A DNA stretch of 64,000 bases. Origin: Sphingobium chlorophenolicum. GTDB lineage: Bacteria; Pseudomonadota; Alphaproteobacteria; Sphingomonadales; Sphingomonadaceae. Where the stretch lies: positions 1-64,000 of the forward strand of contig NZ_JFHR01000011.1 in NCBI RefSeq assembly GCF_000722875.1, written 5' to 3'. How positions within the stretch are numbered: the stretch's first letter is position 1; each line of letters begins with the position of its first letter. The translations under genes and the position numbers were made by a program. Under the pieces are notes generated by a model. It was not told where the DNA came from and searched no databases. It saw nothing but the letters and a program-made list of their open reading frames with translations. Shown here piece after piece: positions 1 to 8,504 of the stretch.

Positions 1-142
1 GTTCAAAAACAGCTCTGCCCAGCAGGGCAAATCCCGAAAGGAGAAAACCCCATCTTGACCCACCGATGATATCCGAAACATAACCTTCAGGCGGGTCACT
101 TCTCGGTGGAAATCCCGGGTCAACTCTCAGTGGCAATCAACA
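1..142. mobile_element. End of an IS21-family-like insertion sequence
   Basis: Two degenerate 24-bp direct repeats lie side by side at 93-116 and 117-140. Both follow the pattern GGGTCA-n-n-TCTC-r-GTGG-n-AATC. Read on the minus strand they begin with TG and give CCACTGAGA/GTTGACCC-type units. Multiple subterminal repeats and TG...CA tips are typical of IS21-family ends. The likely tip is the CA at 141-142 (or 138-139). The transposase genes would lie left of the window. A short open frame at 2-58 ending in TGA might be the tail of the helper-ATPase gene, but it is too short to identify. The element abuts a fic gene that lacks its normal 5' end. Confidence 0.6.
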
Positions 143-164
143 TTATGAGGCTCTCCTTGGGCCG

Positions 165-1202
165 TTGGAAGAGGCCGCAGCGTCATTGGCTCGCTACGAT
201 GCGAAAATGACGAATATGGTGAATAGCGAGCTATTCCTTGCGCCACTGCGTCGTCAAGATGCTGTTAGCTCATCGAGAATGGAGGGAACGATCTCGACCA
301 TTGAAGAACTGTATCGCCTTGAAGCTGAGGAGGATGCGGGCGCGAGCGACCCGTATCGAGAAGCTCGTAATGATGATATTGAGACTTTTCTGTACTCGCG
401 CGCCCTGCGCAATGCCCAGCAGGCGCTTGCGGAAGGCGCGCCGCTAAGCGAGCATCTTGTCAAAACAGCGCACCAGCAATTGCTATATTTCGGAAGAGGT
501 GCCCGAAAGCGCCCGGGCATGTATAAGGTGGAACAGAATTATATCGGTGATGATCGGCGTGGAAAGATATATTATGTCCCGATAGCTCCGGAGCAATTGG
601 CTCCCGCCATGGCCGGACTCGTGCAGTTCATGAATGAAAGCACGATGCGTCCGCTTCTTCGAACCGCCCTCACGCATGTGGAGTTTGAGGCTCTCCATCC
701 ATTCGAGGATGGCAATGGCCGGATCGGACGCATGCTCATTACCCTGATGCTCTGGAAGCTCGGAATTATAAGTCAGCCGAATTTCTTCGTCTCGGGATAT
801 TTCGAAACGCACAAGGACGAATATATCGAGAGAATGCGCGCCGTGTCAGCCGAAGGGGACTGGTCAGGCTGGAGTATATTTTTCCTTCGAGCCATGCATG
901 CCCAAGCCTCGGTCAATATTCAGACCGCCGACAAGATATTTGCGCTGCATAGCGAAATGAGGGAGCGATTTCGCGCGGCCTTGAACTCACAATTCCATGA
1001 TCAGGCGTTGGATTTCGTGTTTGCCAGCCCGGTTTTCCGCAATGACCGCTTCGTGGATCGATCAGGTATACCGGCCTCGTCCGCTCGCTCATTGTCACGG
1101 AGGCTTGTTGAGGAAGGGTTGCTCCGCACAATTGAACCTGCTGCTGGGCGTCGCGCTGCTCTTTATGCGTTTGATCCCCTGCTTGACATACTCAAGGTAT
1201 AA
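165..1202 (+). CDS. Fic family protein (probable AMP-transferase), 5' end cut by an IS
   Basis: Fic proteins usually transfer AMP from ATP to a hydroxyl side chain of a target protein. The core motif HPFEDGNGRIGR is at residues 178-189 and carries the catalytic His. An inhibitory-helix motif S-x-x-x-E-G (residues 36-41, in SSRMEG) sits at the N-terminus, as in class II self-inhibited Fic proteins. The last 60 residues look like a winged-helix domain, common in this subfamily. The only available start is a TTG at 165 without a clear ribosome-binding site. The frame stays open upstream to 84, and codons from 144 (reading YEALLGPLEEAAASL) still resemble the family's N-terminal helix. The gene therefore probably lost about 30 codons to the insertion sequence. 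Domain identity is sure; whether it is still expressed is not. Confidence 0.8.
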   Translation: MEEAAASLARYDAKMTNMVNSELFLAPLRRQDAVSSSRMEGTISTIEELYRLEAEEDAGASDPYREARNDDIETFLYSRALRNAQQALAEGAPLSEHLVKTAHQQLLYFGRGARKRPGMYKVEQNYIGDDRRGKIYYVPIAPEQLAPAMAGLVQFMNESTMRPLLRTALTHVEFEALHPFEDGNGRIGRMLITLMLWKLGIISQPNFFVSGYFETHKDEYIERMRAVSAEGDWSGWSIFFLRAMHAQASVNIQTADKIFALHSEMRERFRAALNSQFHDQALDFVFASPVFRNDRFVDRSGIPASSARSLSRRLVEEGLLRTIEPAAGRRAALYAFDPLLDILKV

Positions 1203-1234
1203 GCAGGTGTTGCATGACTGCTGGCCATTTCCCC

Positions 1235-2638
1235 TCAAACCCGCCGAAACGGAAACGGCGCCACCGTCCGCTCATAGCCATGCAGATCCAGCGCCCGCGT
1301 CACCGGGGGCAAGGCGCGGTCCGGACACCCCCGCCGTTCGCACAGATGGCAAGTCGGCCCCACCTCGGTCGCCGCGCCTTTCTCCAGATCGATCCCGTCG
1401 GCATGGACGATCCGCGCCCCATGCTTCGCCTCGCAGCCCAGCGCGATCACCGACCGCCCCCGCGCACCGCCTTCCCTGGGCAGCCCGACGGTCAGGCTAA
1501 TGAACCGCCGCCCGTCCATCGTCTCGATCAGTTGCGCGCCCACCGCATCCGGCGCCTGCCCCCCATGCGCGTCCCAGCGTGGGCAGGTGCCGCCCAGCCG
1601 CGCAAAGGGCCACGCCTCCCCGTCGAACCGCTTGGACAGGATGCCCGCCCGGTCCACCTTCGCCATGAAGAAGGGCACGCCCCGCGCCCCCGTCCGCCCC
1701 AGGCTGGTCAGCCGATGCGCCAGTTGCTCCATCGACACGCCAAAGCGCGCCCGCAACAGCGGCAGGTCGTGCCTGCTTTGCTCCGCCGCCTTGGCAAACC
1801 GGTCATAGGGCATGATCAGCGCCGCCGCCGCATAGTTGGTGAGCGCGATCCCGGCGAGCCTGCGGCTGTCCTCGTCCGGCGGCCCCGCCCGTGCCACCTG
1901 CGCCGCGATGGCGTCCGCCATTTCCTGCGCGCAAAGTTGATAGGCGACCGCGAACAACTGCCCCGATGAAGCCAGCCGCTCGCTCAGCAACAGCCGCCGC
2001 CGATGCATGTCATAATGGCGCAGCGTGCCCGCCAGCACATCTTCCCGCACGATCTGCACGGCCATGCCATGCCGTTCCTTCAGCCGCGCCCGAATGCCTG
2101 CCTGCAAGGCTGAGGGATCGTCGCCAAACTCCCCCGCCAGCGTCTCCGCCGCCGCGTCCAGCTCCGCGAAATGATTGCCTGCCCGCGCTATCGTCTCGCG
2201 CAGCCAGTCGAGCGGCGCATGCAGCGGCGCCGCGCCCCCCGGACTCGCCGCCACCTGCTCCGGCAAGCGCCGCAAGTCGCTGAGCGCCCGATAGAATCGC
2301 CCGATCGCCTCGCTCACCCCCGGATAATTTTCCGCGACCTCCAGCACCTCGTCGCGGGCGACCCCGATGTCCCGCACCAGCGCGTCGGAGAGAATCTCGC
2401 CCAAGGCGCTCGCCGCGCCCTCCTGCATGCTGGCGACGAAATCGCGAATGTCGATGTCATAGACATTGGCCAGTCGCAGCAGCATCTGTGCCGTCAATGG
2501 CCGCTGGTTGCGCTCCAGATGGTTGAGGTAACTGGGCGAAACCCCCAATTCCTCCGCCATCCGCGTCTGGTTCAGCCCCAATTCCCGCCGCAAGACCCGC
2601 AGCTTCGGTCCCAGATAGAGTTTCCGATCATCCGCCAT
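1235..2638 (-). CDS. XRE-family regulator of the ScfR/RamB type with C-terminal DUF2083
   Basis: This 467-residue protein has an N-terminal helix-turn-helix (about residues 8-63, LGLNQTRMAEELGVSPSYLNHLE), a middle region related to the ImmA/IrrE fold, and a C-terminal DUF2083-like domain. The middle region has no HEXXH zinc motif: the expected site reads AYQLCAQEM, so it is probably a ligand sensor and not a protease. The C-terminal part carries a Cys cluster (CHLCERRGC). Relatives control short-chain acyl or glyoxylate metabolism (RamB, PrpC-like, ScfR). The start codon lies inside a palindrome (2636-2668), which suggests autoregulation. No ribosome-binding site precedes the ATG, so the mRNA may be leaderless. 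It converges with fic. The usual isocitrate lyase neighbour is absent here. Confidence 0.85.
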   Translation of the reverse strand: MADDRKLYLGPKLRVLRRELGLNQTRMAEELGVSPSYLNHLERNQRPLTAQMLLRLANVYDIDIRDFVASMQEGAASALGEILSDALVRDIGVARDEVLEVAENYPGVSEAIGRFYRALSDLRRLPEQVAASPGGAAPLHAPLDWLRETIARAGNHFAELDAAAETLAGEFGDDPSALQAGIRARLKERHGMAVQIVREDVLAGTLRHYDMHRRRLLLSERLASSGQLFAVAYQLCAQEMADAIAAQVARAGPPDEDSRRLAGIALTNYAAAALIMPYDRFAKAAEQSRHDLPLLRARFGVSMEQLAHRLTSLGRTGARGVPFFMAKVDRAGILSKRFDGEAWPFARLGGTCPRWDAHGGQAPDAVGAQLIETMDGRRFISLTVGLPREGGARGRSVIALGCEAKHGARIVHADGIDLEKGAATEVGPTCHLCERRGCPDRALPPVTRALDLHGYERTVAPFPFRRV

Positions 2639-2668
2639 ACTGTCACTATGTCAAAAAATGACAGTATG
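2636..2668. promoter_or_regulatory. Candidate operator of the XRE regulator
   Basis: CATACTGTCA (2636-2645) and TGACAGTATG (2659-2668) form a perfect 10-bp inverted repeat with a 13-bp spacer. Further TGTCA/TGACA copies occur at 2649-2653 and 2683-2687. The left arm includes the start codon of the regulator, and the site lies between it and the divergent small gene at 2762. Self-repression, and possibly control of the small gene, is inferred from position only. Confidence 0.6.
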
Positions 2669-2761
2669 AACAAGTCACCCAATGACACCGCTTCACTAAT
2701 CGCCCTTACTTCACCAACTCATTCGTGGTTTCAGGGGGGCATCGAAACGAAAGGAAGACCC

Positions 2762-2929
2762 ATGGAAACGACCGAAGCCCCCCAGCCCGCCCGCTCCCGC
2801 GCGGTTTTCTCGCAGGAAGATTTCGGCCTGATCCGCACCGCCATCGCCCATTATCTGCGCGAAGTTCAGGACAAGCCGGAATCGGTCAAATACGCCAATC
2901 TCTACCACCGCCTCGGCCGGGTGAGCTAA
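2762..2929 (+). CDS. Small conserved-looking hypothetical protein (55 aa)
   Basis: The start ATG at 2762 follows a good ribosome-binding site (AAAGGAAG). The 55-residue product begins METTEAPQPARSRAVF and has a helical, charged body (SQEDFGLIRTAIAHYLREV) ending in YHRLGRVS. There is no signal peptide, membrane segment or Cys. Codon use matches the surrounding genes. It is divergent from the XRE regulator and shares its operator region, so both may respond to the same signal. A hairpin terminator follows at 2955-2983. I do not recognise the family and assign no function. Confidence 0.6.
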   Translation: METTEAPQPARSRAVFSQEDFGLIRTAIAHYLREVQDKPESVKYANLYHRLGRVS

Positions 2930-2954
2930 GCATTCGAAAAGGTTCAGGAGAGGA

Positions 2955-2983
2955 AGGGCGCGGCGGGCAACCGACCGCGCCCT
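2955..2983. terminator. Hairpin terminator between convergent genes
   Basis: AGGGCGCGG (2955-2963) pairs with CCGCGCCCT (2975-2983) across an 11-nt loop. It lies between the stop codons of the small gene and the phosphate transporter, so it can serve both strands. Confidence 0.6.
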
Positions 2984-2990
2984 CTTCGCG

Positions 2991-3992
2991 TCAGAACAAC
3001 CGCGTCAGCCAGTAAAAGGCCGCGCCAATCGCCGCCGCGGCAGGCAGGGTCACCACCCAGGCGACGATGATGCTGGACGCCACATTCCACCGCACTGCCG
3101 ACAAGCGCCGCGAAGCCCCGACGCCCACAATAGCGCCGGTAATGGTATGGGTCGTCGAAACCGGCACCCCCAGATGCGTCGCCATGAACAGGGTCAGCGC
3201 CCCGCCAGTCTCCGCGCAGAAACCCTGCGCCGGGGTCAGCCGCGTGATCTTCGACCCCATGGTATGGACGATCTTCCACCCACCCAGCAGCGTCCCTAGC
3301 CCCATCGCCGCCTGACAGCTCAGCACCACCCAGAAGGGCACATGGAACCCGCCGGTCAGCATGCCCTGCGAATAGAGCAGCACGGCGATGATCCCCATCG
3401 TCTTCTGCGCGTCATTGCCGCCATGCCCCAGCGAATAGAGCGACGCCGACACCAGTTGCAGCTTGCGGAACACCCGGTCCGCCCCCTGCGGCGTGAAGCG
3501 CCGGAAAACCCAGCTTATGATCAGCACCAGCAGCAACGCCAGCACCAGCCCGATGGCAGGCGACAACACGATGGCGGCGCTGGTCTTGAACACCCCGCTC
3601 CACACCACGGCGGAAAGCCCTGCCTTGGCCGTCCCCGCGCCCAGCAACCCCCCGATCAGCGCATGGCTGGAGGAGGATGGTATCCCCAACCCCCAGGTGA
3701 TCAGGTTCCACGCAATCGCCCCCATCAGCGCGCCGAAAATGACGGCGGGGTCGATGATGCTGGCGTCGACAATGCCCTTGCCCACCGTCTCCGCCACATG
3801 CAGGCCGAAGAAGAGGAAGGCGATGAAATTGAAGAACGCCGCCCAGGCGACCGCATATTGCGGCTTCAAAACCCGCGTCGACACGATGGTCGCGATCGAA
3901 TTGGCCGCGTCGTGCAGGCCGTTCAAAAAGTCGAACAGCAAGGCGACGCCGATCAGCGCGACCAGCAGCGGAAAGGCGATATGGGCTTCCAT
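2991..3992 (-). CDS. pit: Inorganic phosphate transporter, PiT family
   Basis: PiT proteins are low-affinity, cation-coupled phosphate importers of the inner membrane. This 333-residue protein is almost wholly hydrophobic with about ten membrane segments. It carries the two duplicated family signatures: FLNGLHDAANSIATIVSTRV near residue 23 and GHGGNDAQKTMGI near residue 190. Length fits the shorter bacterial PiT group. The gene lies 12 bp downstream of the NUDIX-DUF47 gene on the same strand. DUF47 (PhoU-like) proteins are standard partners of PiT, which supports one transcriptional unit and control of transport by the upstream protein. Confidence 0.93.
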   Translation of the reverse strand: MEAHIAFPLLVALIGVALLFDFLNGLHDAANSIATIVSTRVLKPQYAVAWAAFFNFIAFLFFGLHVAETVGKGIVDASIIDPAVIFGALMGAIAWNLITWGLGIPSSSSHALIGGLLGAGTAKAGLSAVVWSGVFKTSAAIVLSPAIGLVLALLLVLIISWVFRRFTPQGADRVFRKLQLVSASLYSLGHGGNDAQKTMGIIAVLLYSQGMLTGGFHVPFWVVLSCQAAMGLGTLLGGWKIVHTMGSKITRLTPAQGFCAETGGALTLFMATHLGVPVSTTHTITGAIVGVGASRRLSAVRWNVASSIIVAWVVTLPAAAAIGAAFYWLTRLF

Positions 3993-4004
3993 CTATCCGC
4001 TCTG

Positions 4005-5123
4005 TCAGGCGTGGTCGATGACCAGGCCGGAAATCTCGTTGGCGACGTCCTCGAACCGGTCCGTCACCTTTTCCAGATGGCTGTAAATCTCGTTCCCGAC
4101 GACGAAGTCCATCGGATTGCCCTGCCGCGCCTGGGCATAGAGCGCCTTCAATCCCGCCTCATGCAGGATATCGGCATGCCCCTCCAGCTTCACCAGCCGC
4201 TCCGTCAGATCATGCAGCCGCGCCGAATTGAGGTTCAGTGAACGCAGCAGCGGCATAGCCTCCGCCGTGATCCTCGCGCATTCCACGATCAGGGCGCTCA
4301 TATCCTGCATCTGGGAAGGAAATTCCTTCACCTCGAACAGGGCAATCGCCTTGGCGGTCTGGTTCATCTGATCGATGGCGTCGTCCATCACGCCGATCAG
4401 GCCGGTGATGGCGCTGCGGTCGAATGGCGTCACGAAGATGCGGCGGACGTCCTGCAACACGTCGCGGATGATGTCGTCCGCCTCATGCTCGCGGTCCGAA
4501 ATCTCCTTGATATGGGCATCGATGTCCGGCCCGCCCTTCAGCAGCTTGGCGAGCGCATCCGCGCCGGCGACCAGCGTCACGGCGTGATCCTCAAACTGCT
4601 CGAAAAAGCGGCCCTGCTTGGGCATCAGCGCGTGAAACCAGCGCAGCATTCCAGTCCTTTCGGTTTGCCATTCCCTGATCCGCAGCAACGTCCGCACGAA
4701 CAGCCCCGGATCGCGGGGCGGCTCGCGGAAGGCGGCGATGATGGATTGCAGATCGGGTTCGTCTACGGCCTTTGCAGCTTCGGCCACGGGAAACCAACGC
4801 AGTTCCCGCTGCCCTTGTTCGGGCCATTGCGGCAACTGGCCGGTCACTGCAAGTGGGAAAACCTCGACCGTGGCTTCCCTGGTGTCGCCGCGCCGCCTTT
4901 TCTTGTCATAGCGATAGCGGCCAATCGGCGCCGGGCAGGCGATGCCGTGAATGCCCGCTTCCTCATAGGCTTCCAGTTCGGCGGCGCGGTGACCCGCCAT
5001 GCCCTTGATGCGGTTCCCCTTGGGAATCACCCAGCGCCGCGTATCCCGCGACGTGATCAGCAATATGCGCATCGACCCGTCCGGATCGGTCGCATAGGGA
5101 AGGGCGGCGATCTGACGCATCAA
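4005..5123 (-). CDS. NUDIX hydrolase-DUF47 (PhoU-like) fusion protein
   Basis: Two domains are visible in 372 residues. Residues 1 to about 140 form a NUDIX hydrolase with the lead-in RRWVIPKGN and a Nudix-box end EAYEEAGI. The box is of the variant type found in alphaproteobacterial diphosphoinositol/dinucleotide-polyphosphate-like NUDIX proteins: the expected RE reads LE and the upstream Glu is Met. Residues 160-372 are DUF47, a helical PhoU-like domain (GGPDIDAHIKEISDREHEAD, VTPFDRSAITGLIGVMDD). It precedes pit by 12 bp. DUF47 proteins are thought to regulate PiT. The fused hydrolase suggests that a phosphate-rich signal molecule is cleaved or sensed next to the transporter; this is inference. 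Confidence 0.85.
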   Translation of the reverse strand: MMRQIAALPYATDPDGSMRILLITSRDTRRWVIPKGNRIKGMAGHRAAELEAYEEAGIHGIACPAPIGRYRYDKKRRRGDTREATVEVFPLAVTGQLPQWPEQGQRELRWFPVAEAAKAVDEPDLQSIIAAFREPPRDPGLFVRTLLRIREWQTERTGMLRWFHALMPKQGRFFEQFEDHAVTLVAGADALAKLLKGGPDIDAHIKEISDREHEADDIIRDVLQDVRRIFVTPFDRSAITGLIGVMDDAIDQMNQTAKAIALFEVKEFPSQMQDMSALIVECARITAEAMPLLRSLNLNSARLHDLTERLVKLEGHADILHEAGLKALYAQARQGNPMDFVVGNEIYSHLEKVTDRFEDVANEISGLVIDHA

Positions 5124-5225
5124 CCGCCCTTATGTGCCGAAAGGCGTTCACGACTGATGAATGGCGGCCCCTGAATCACCGGCGCCTTGTAACAAAATCG
5201 TCACATTGCGCAATCGATCCGCTCG

Positions 5226-7352
5226 TCAGATCGACAGCCGCGCCGTGACGCGGATGTCCCGTCCCGCCAGGGGCGCGTAATCCTTCAGGAAACTCGCCGC
5301 CCGCCGCGCCTCGACATCGAAGATGTTGTTGGCGGACAGGGTGATGGTCGTCCGGTCATTGCCCTTTATCGGCTTGAAGGACAGCGAGGCGTTGACCAGC
5401 GTGAAGCCGTCGGTCGGCGTTTCGGTGTCGGCGATCCGATTCTGGGCGAAGCTATGTTCCACCTCGCCCCGCAGGCTGAGCCGGTCGCCCTGCAACTCGA
5501 CGCCGCCGAGCAGGCGCAGCGGCGGAATGCGCGGCGCTGGACCAGTCCCCTTGATGGTGGCGCGGACATAGTCGGCCACCGCGTCGAGATTGACGGCATA
5601 GCCGCCGATCTGCCCGACCTTCAACGTGCCCTCCGCCTCGAAGCCGAGATAGCGGGCGTCGGCCTGCAAATTCTGGTAGCAGGGGAAGTCAAGCGGCTCG
5701 CCGCCATTGACCGCCATGCAGACGCTGTCATCCACAAGCGAATCGTAGATATAGCCGTTAAACCAGTTGTGATAGGCGGACAGCGAGAGCGTATAGCCAT
5801 TGCCCTGGCCGCGCAGCGTGCCCTCAATGCCCCAGCTTTTTTCCAGCCCGAAATCGGGATTGCCCAGCTCGAATGCCTGCGTGCCCGCATGGTTGCCGCG
5901 CGCGAACAGTTCCTCCGCCGAGGGAGCACGCTCCGTCCGGGACAGGTTCAGCCCCGCGCGCCAGCCGGGGACGATTTCCTGGCTGATCCCCACCGATCCC
6001 GAGAATGCGTCGAAGCTGCGATGATAGGCCGGGTTGAACAGCGTCTCATCTGCATCCGCGCCCACTTTGGTATGTTCGTAACGACCGCCCAGTTCGATCC
6101 GCGTCGTGCCCAGGTCGAAGGATTGCAGCGTGAAGAAGCCCAATTGCTCGGTCTGGTTGCGCGGCAGGAACTTCTCTTCCCCCACGACATGGAAGTTGCG
6201 GGCGAAGAACTGCGCGCCGATGGCGCCGTCCCAGCCGCCGCGCTTCGCCTGAACCAGTTCCAGCCGCGATTCGATGGATTGGTTGTAGAAGGTCGTGCCG
6301 ACCGCACCGTCTTCCTCAATCTCCTGATGCTGGTAATCGGCGAAACCGGCGCGCAGGCGGATGGATTCCAGAAAGCCGCCATTGACCGGCACTTCGGCGC
6401 GCAGGTCGGCGCGATCCTGCTTCATATGCAGCCGCACCTGTTCCGCCTCGCCATCGGGGTCGAGCGAATAGCGCACCGGAACGCCATAGAAATTGTCGGT
6501 ATGCGCGACCGAAAAGCCCAGATTGCCGCCATCGGTGATCAGCGCCGCGCCGCCCGCGACTTCCCAGGTCCGCGCCGCGCTGTTGGGCAATTTGCCGCGC
6601 AGATTGGCCAGATCCTGGATCGCCGGATCGCCGCTGGCCGCCGCCTGGGCGCGCAGCGCAGGGGTCAGGATATAGCTGCCGGTGTCCAGGTCGCCGCTCT
6701 TGGAATAGCTGCCGTCGAAATGGACCACGATCTTGTCGCCGATGGGCGCCTCGATCTCGCCCGATCCGGTGCGTTCATTGGCGGCGCTGCCATAGGTGGC
6801 GATGCCGTCGATGTGGATCGGCTCGTCCGGCACCCGGCGCGGAATGCGCCCGTCGATCACATTGACCACGCCGCCGATGGCCGATGACCCATAGAGCAGC
6901 GCTGCCGGGCCGCGCAGCACTTCGATCCGGGCGGCGGTCAGCGGATTGATCGCCACGGCATGGTCGACCGAGGTGTTGGACACGTCGAAACTGCCGATGC
7001 CGTCGGTCAATATGCGCACACGCTCTCCCTGGAAGCCGCGCAGGACGGGCCGGGAAGCGTTGGGGCCGAAGGACGTTGCCGAAACGCCCGGCTGGCGAGC
7101 CAGCGTCTCACCGATGGTAGGACGCAGATCGCGGGTCAGTTCCTGGCCCGAAACCACGGAAGTGCCCGACAATATGTCGCCCTGCCGCCGGGGGATGATG
7201 GCGGTGACGACAATGTCCGCTCGTTGATCATGATAGGACTGCGGGGTCGCGTCGGTGGCGGCGTCTTGGGCAAGGACGGGGAGGGGGACGGAAAGTGCGG
7301 TCAGGGCGCAACCGGCACGCAACAGCGCGGAACGATACATTCGGCTCGTCAT
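5226..7352 (-). CDS. znuD: TonB-dependent receptor, ZnuD-like (zinc uptake)
   Basis: A 708-residue outer-membrane receptor. A signal peptide covers residues 1-28 (ending VLAQ). The plug domain (about 47-165) contains RPVLRGFQGERVRILTDG, SVDHAVAINPLTAARIEVL and LYGSSAIGGVVNV, a pattern shared with ZnuD-type zinc receptors. The beta-barrel follows and ends in RLSI. In the family, energy comes from TonB-ExbBD. A palindrome resembling a Zur box lies 38-52 bp upstream of the start, consistent with zinc-repressed expression. The receptor family is certain; the zinc substrate is inferred from plug similarity and the operator, since no clear His-rich loop is visible. Confidence 0.85.
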   Translation of the reverse strand: MTSRMYRSALLRAGCALTALSVPLPVLAQDAATDATPQSYHDQRADIVVTAIIPRRQGDILSGTSVVSGQELTRDLRPTIGETLARQPGVSATSFGPNASRPVLRGFQGERVRILTDGIGSFDVSNTSVDHAVAINPLTAARIEVLRGPAALLYGSSAIGGVVNVIDGRIPRRVPDEPIHIDGIATYGSAANERTGSGEIEAPIGDKIVVHFDGSYSKSGDLDTGSYILTPALRAQAAASGDPAIQDLANLRGKLPNSAARTWEVAGGAALITDGGNLGFSVAHTDNFYGVPVRYSLDPDGEAEQVRLHMKQDRADLRAEVPVNGGFLESIRLRAGFADYQHQEIEEDGAVGTTFYNQSIESRLELVQAKRGGWDGAIGAQFFARNFHVVGEEKFLPRNQTEQLGFFTLQSFDLGTTRIELGGRYEHTKVGADADETLFNPAYHRSFDAFSGSVGISQEIVPGWRAGLNLSRTERAPSAEELFARGNHAGTQAFELGNPDFGLEKSWGIEGTLRGQGNGYTLSLSAYHNWFNGYIYDSLVDDSVCMAVNGGEPLDFPCYQNLQADARYLGFEAEGTLKVGQIGGYAVNLDAVADYVRATIKGTGPAPRIPPLRLLGGVELQGDRLSLRGEVEHSFAQNRIADTETPTDGFTLVNASLSFKPIKGNDRTTITLSANNIFDVEARRAASFLKDYAPLAGRDIRVTARLSI

Positions 7353-7389
7353 CCTTGAATCGGGAGGAGATGCGCTCTCCTATCTGGAA

Positions 7390-7404
7390 TGATATAGCAT
7401 ATCA
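7390..7404. promoter_or_regulatory. Candidate Zur box upstream of the ZnuD-like gene
   Basis: TGATAT (7390-7395) and ATATCA (7399-7404) form an inverted repeat around AGC, in the context GAATGATATAGCATATCAAT. This resembles the proteobacterial Zur pattern AATGTTATA-n-TATAACATT. Its centre is about 45 bp upstream of the receptor start codon at 7352, where a repressor would block transcription. Confidence 0.45.
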
Positions 7405-7468
7405 ATACCTGTTCGACGCATGGATGATCGCCGGTCGCGAAATCGCCTCGGCCAACCGCAGATGCGCT

Positions 7469-8395
7469 CTAAAGAAAGAGGAATTCCGCCAAGGCACCTG
7501 CGGCGGCAGGGCTTTGGGGATGGACGGCCTGCCGCACCTCTATGGCTGGCAAAGGCCGTTCGAGCGCGATCCGCCTGATCCCCGTCATGCGTCCCAGATC
7601 CCGCGCCAGCGGGCCGAAGGCGGCGAAACAGCCAGCGCCTTCCCGCAATATCGTCACGATATCGAAGAGATTGTCGGTTTCCAGCACGGGATCGCCCAGC
7701 CGCACGCCGCCGCGCATCAGCGCTTCGTCGATGATCAGCCGCAAGCCGTTGCGAGGCTCCATGGCCAGCGTCGGCATGGCGGCAAGTTCCGTCATCGCCA
7801 CGCTTTCGCGCCGGGCCAGCGGATGGTCGGTACCGGCATAGAGGTTGATCTGCTCCGACCAGCCATAGCGGGACGGCAGATCGTCCGTCTCCCCTAGGGC
7901 ATAGAAATAGGCAATGTCGGCCTTGCCCCGGTGCAGCGCCCAGGCCGCTTCGTCGGCCAGATGGATCGTCAGATCCAGCGTGATGGCGATATCGTCGTTC
8001 GCGGCTTCGAAAGCCGCCAGAGCCTCCTGAAAATGGCCGAAGACCGGCGCCGGCGCGGCCAGGACGATGGTCTCCCGCGCAGGCCGAGCGGCGGGCTGCA
8101 AGGCGGCGTCGGGCGGCGGAGGCGCGATGTCGTCGGCCTGATCGACCTGCCAGTTGTCCGGCCGATCCTGCGACAATAGTGTCATGGCCTGCGCGGTCTT
8201 CCGGCCTGCGGCGGTAAGGTGGGCATCCCCGGCCAGATCGTCGAACAGGCGATAGCCCAGGCGCAGTTCCAGCGAAGCCAGGTCGCGCGCGACATCGTCT
8301 GCGGTGACGCCCAGTTCACGGGCGCAATGCGAGAGGCTGCCCGACGCCACCATCTGCGCGAAAATATCCAACTGGCGCAGGGAGGGCGTGGCCAT
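7469..8395 (-). CDS. LysR-family transcriptional regulator
   Basis: The 308-residue product has an N-terminal winged helix-turn-helix (about residues 4-62: LRQLDIFAQMVASGSLSHCARELGV, then LELRLGYRLFDD) and a C-terminal effector-binding domain (about 95-300), the usual LysR layout. The dimerisation helix is followed by a proline-rich linker (residues 90-102). The target genes are not evident. It lies upstream of the ZnuD-like receptor in the same orientation with 116 bp between them, but the Zur-like site in that gap argues for separate control of the receptor. Confidence 0.88.
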   Translation of the reverse strand: MATPSLRQLDIFAQMVASGSLSHCARELGVTADDVARDLASLELRLGYRLFDDLAGDAHLTAAGRKTAQAMTLLSQDRPDNWQVDQADDIAPPPPDAALQPAARPARETIVLAAPAPVFGHFQEALAAFEAANDDIAITLDLTIHLADEAAWALHRGKADIAYFYALGETDDLPSRYGWSEQINLYAGTDHPLARRESVAMTELAAMPTLAMEPRNGLRLIIDEALMRGGVRLGDPVLETDNLFDIVTILREGAGCFAAFGPLARDLGRMTGIRRIALERPLPAIEVRQAVHPQSPAAAGALAEFLFL

Positions 8396-8504
8396 GGCCT
8401 CTGATAGTGCAAATATCGCACGGGGTTAAGGCGGATATTGGGCTTTATTATTTTGCCATATTGACGAACCCCGCCCGATAATGGCAGGGCGCTCAGCCTG
8501 ACGG

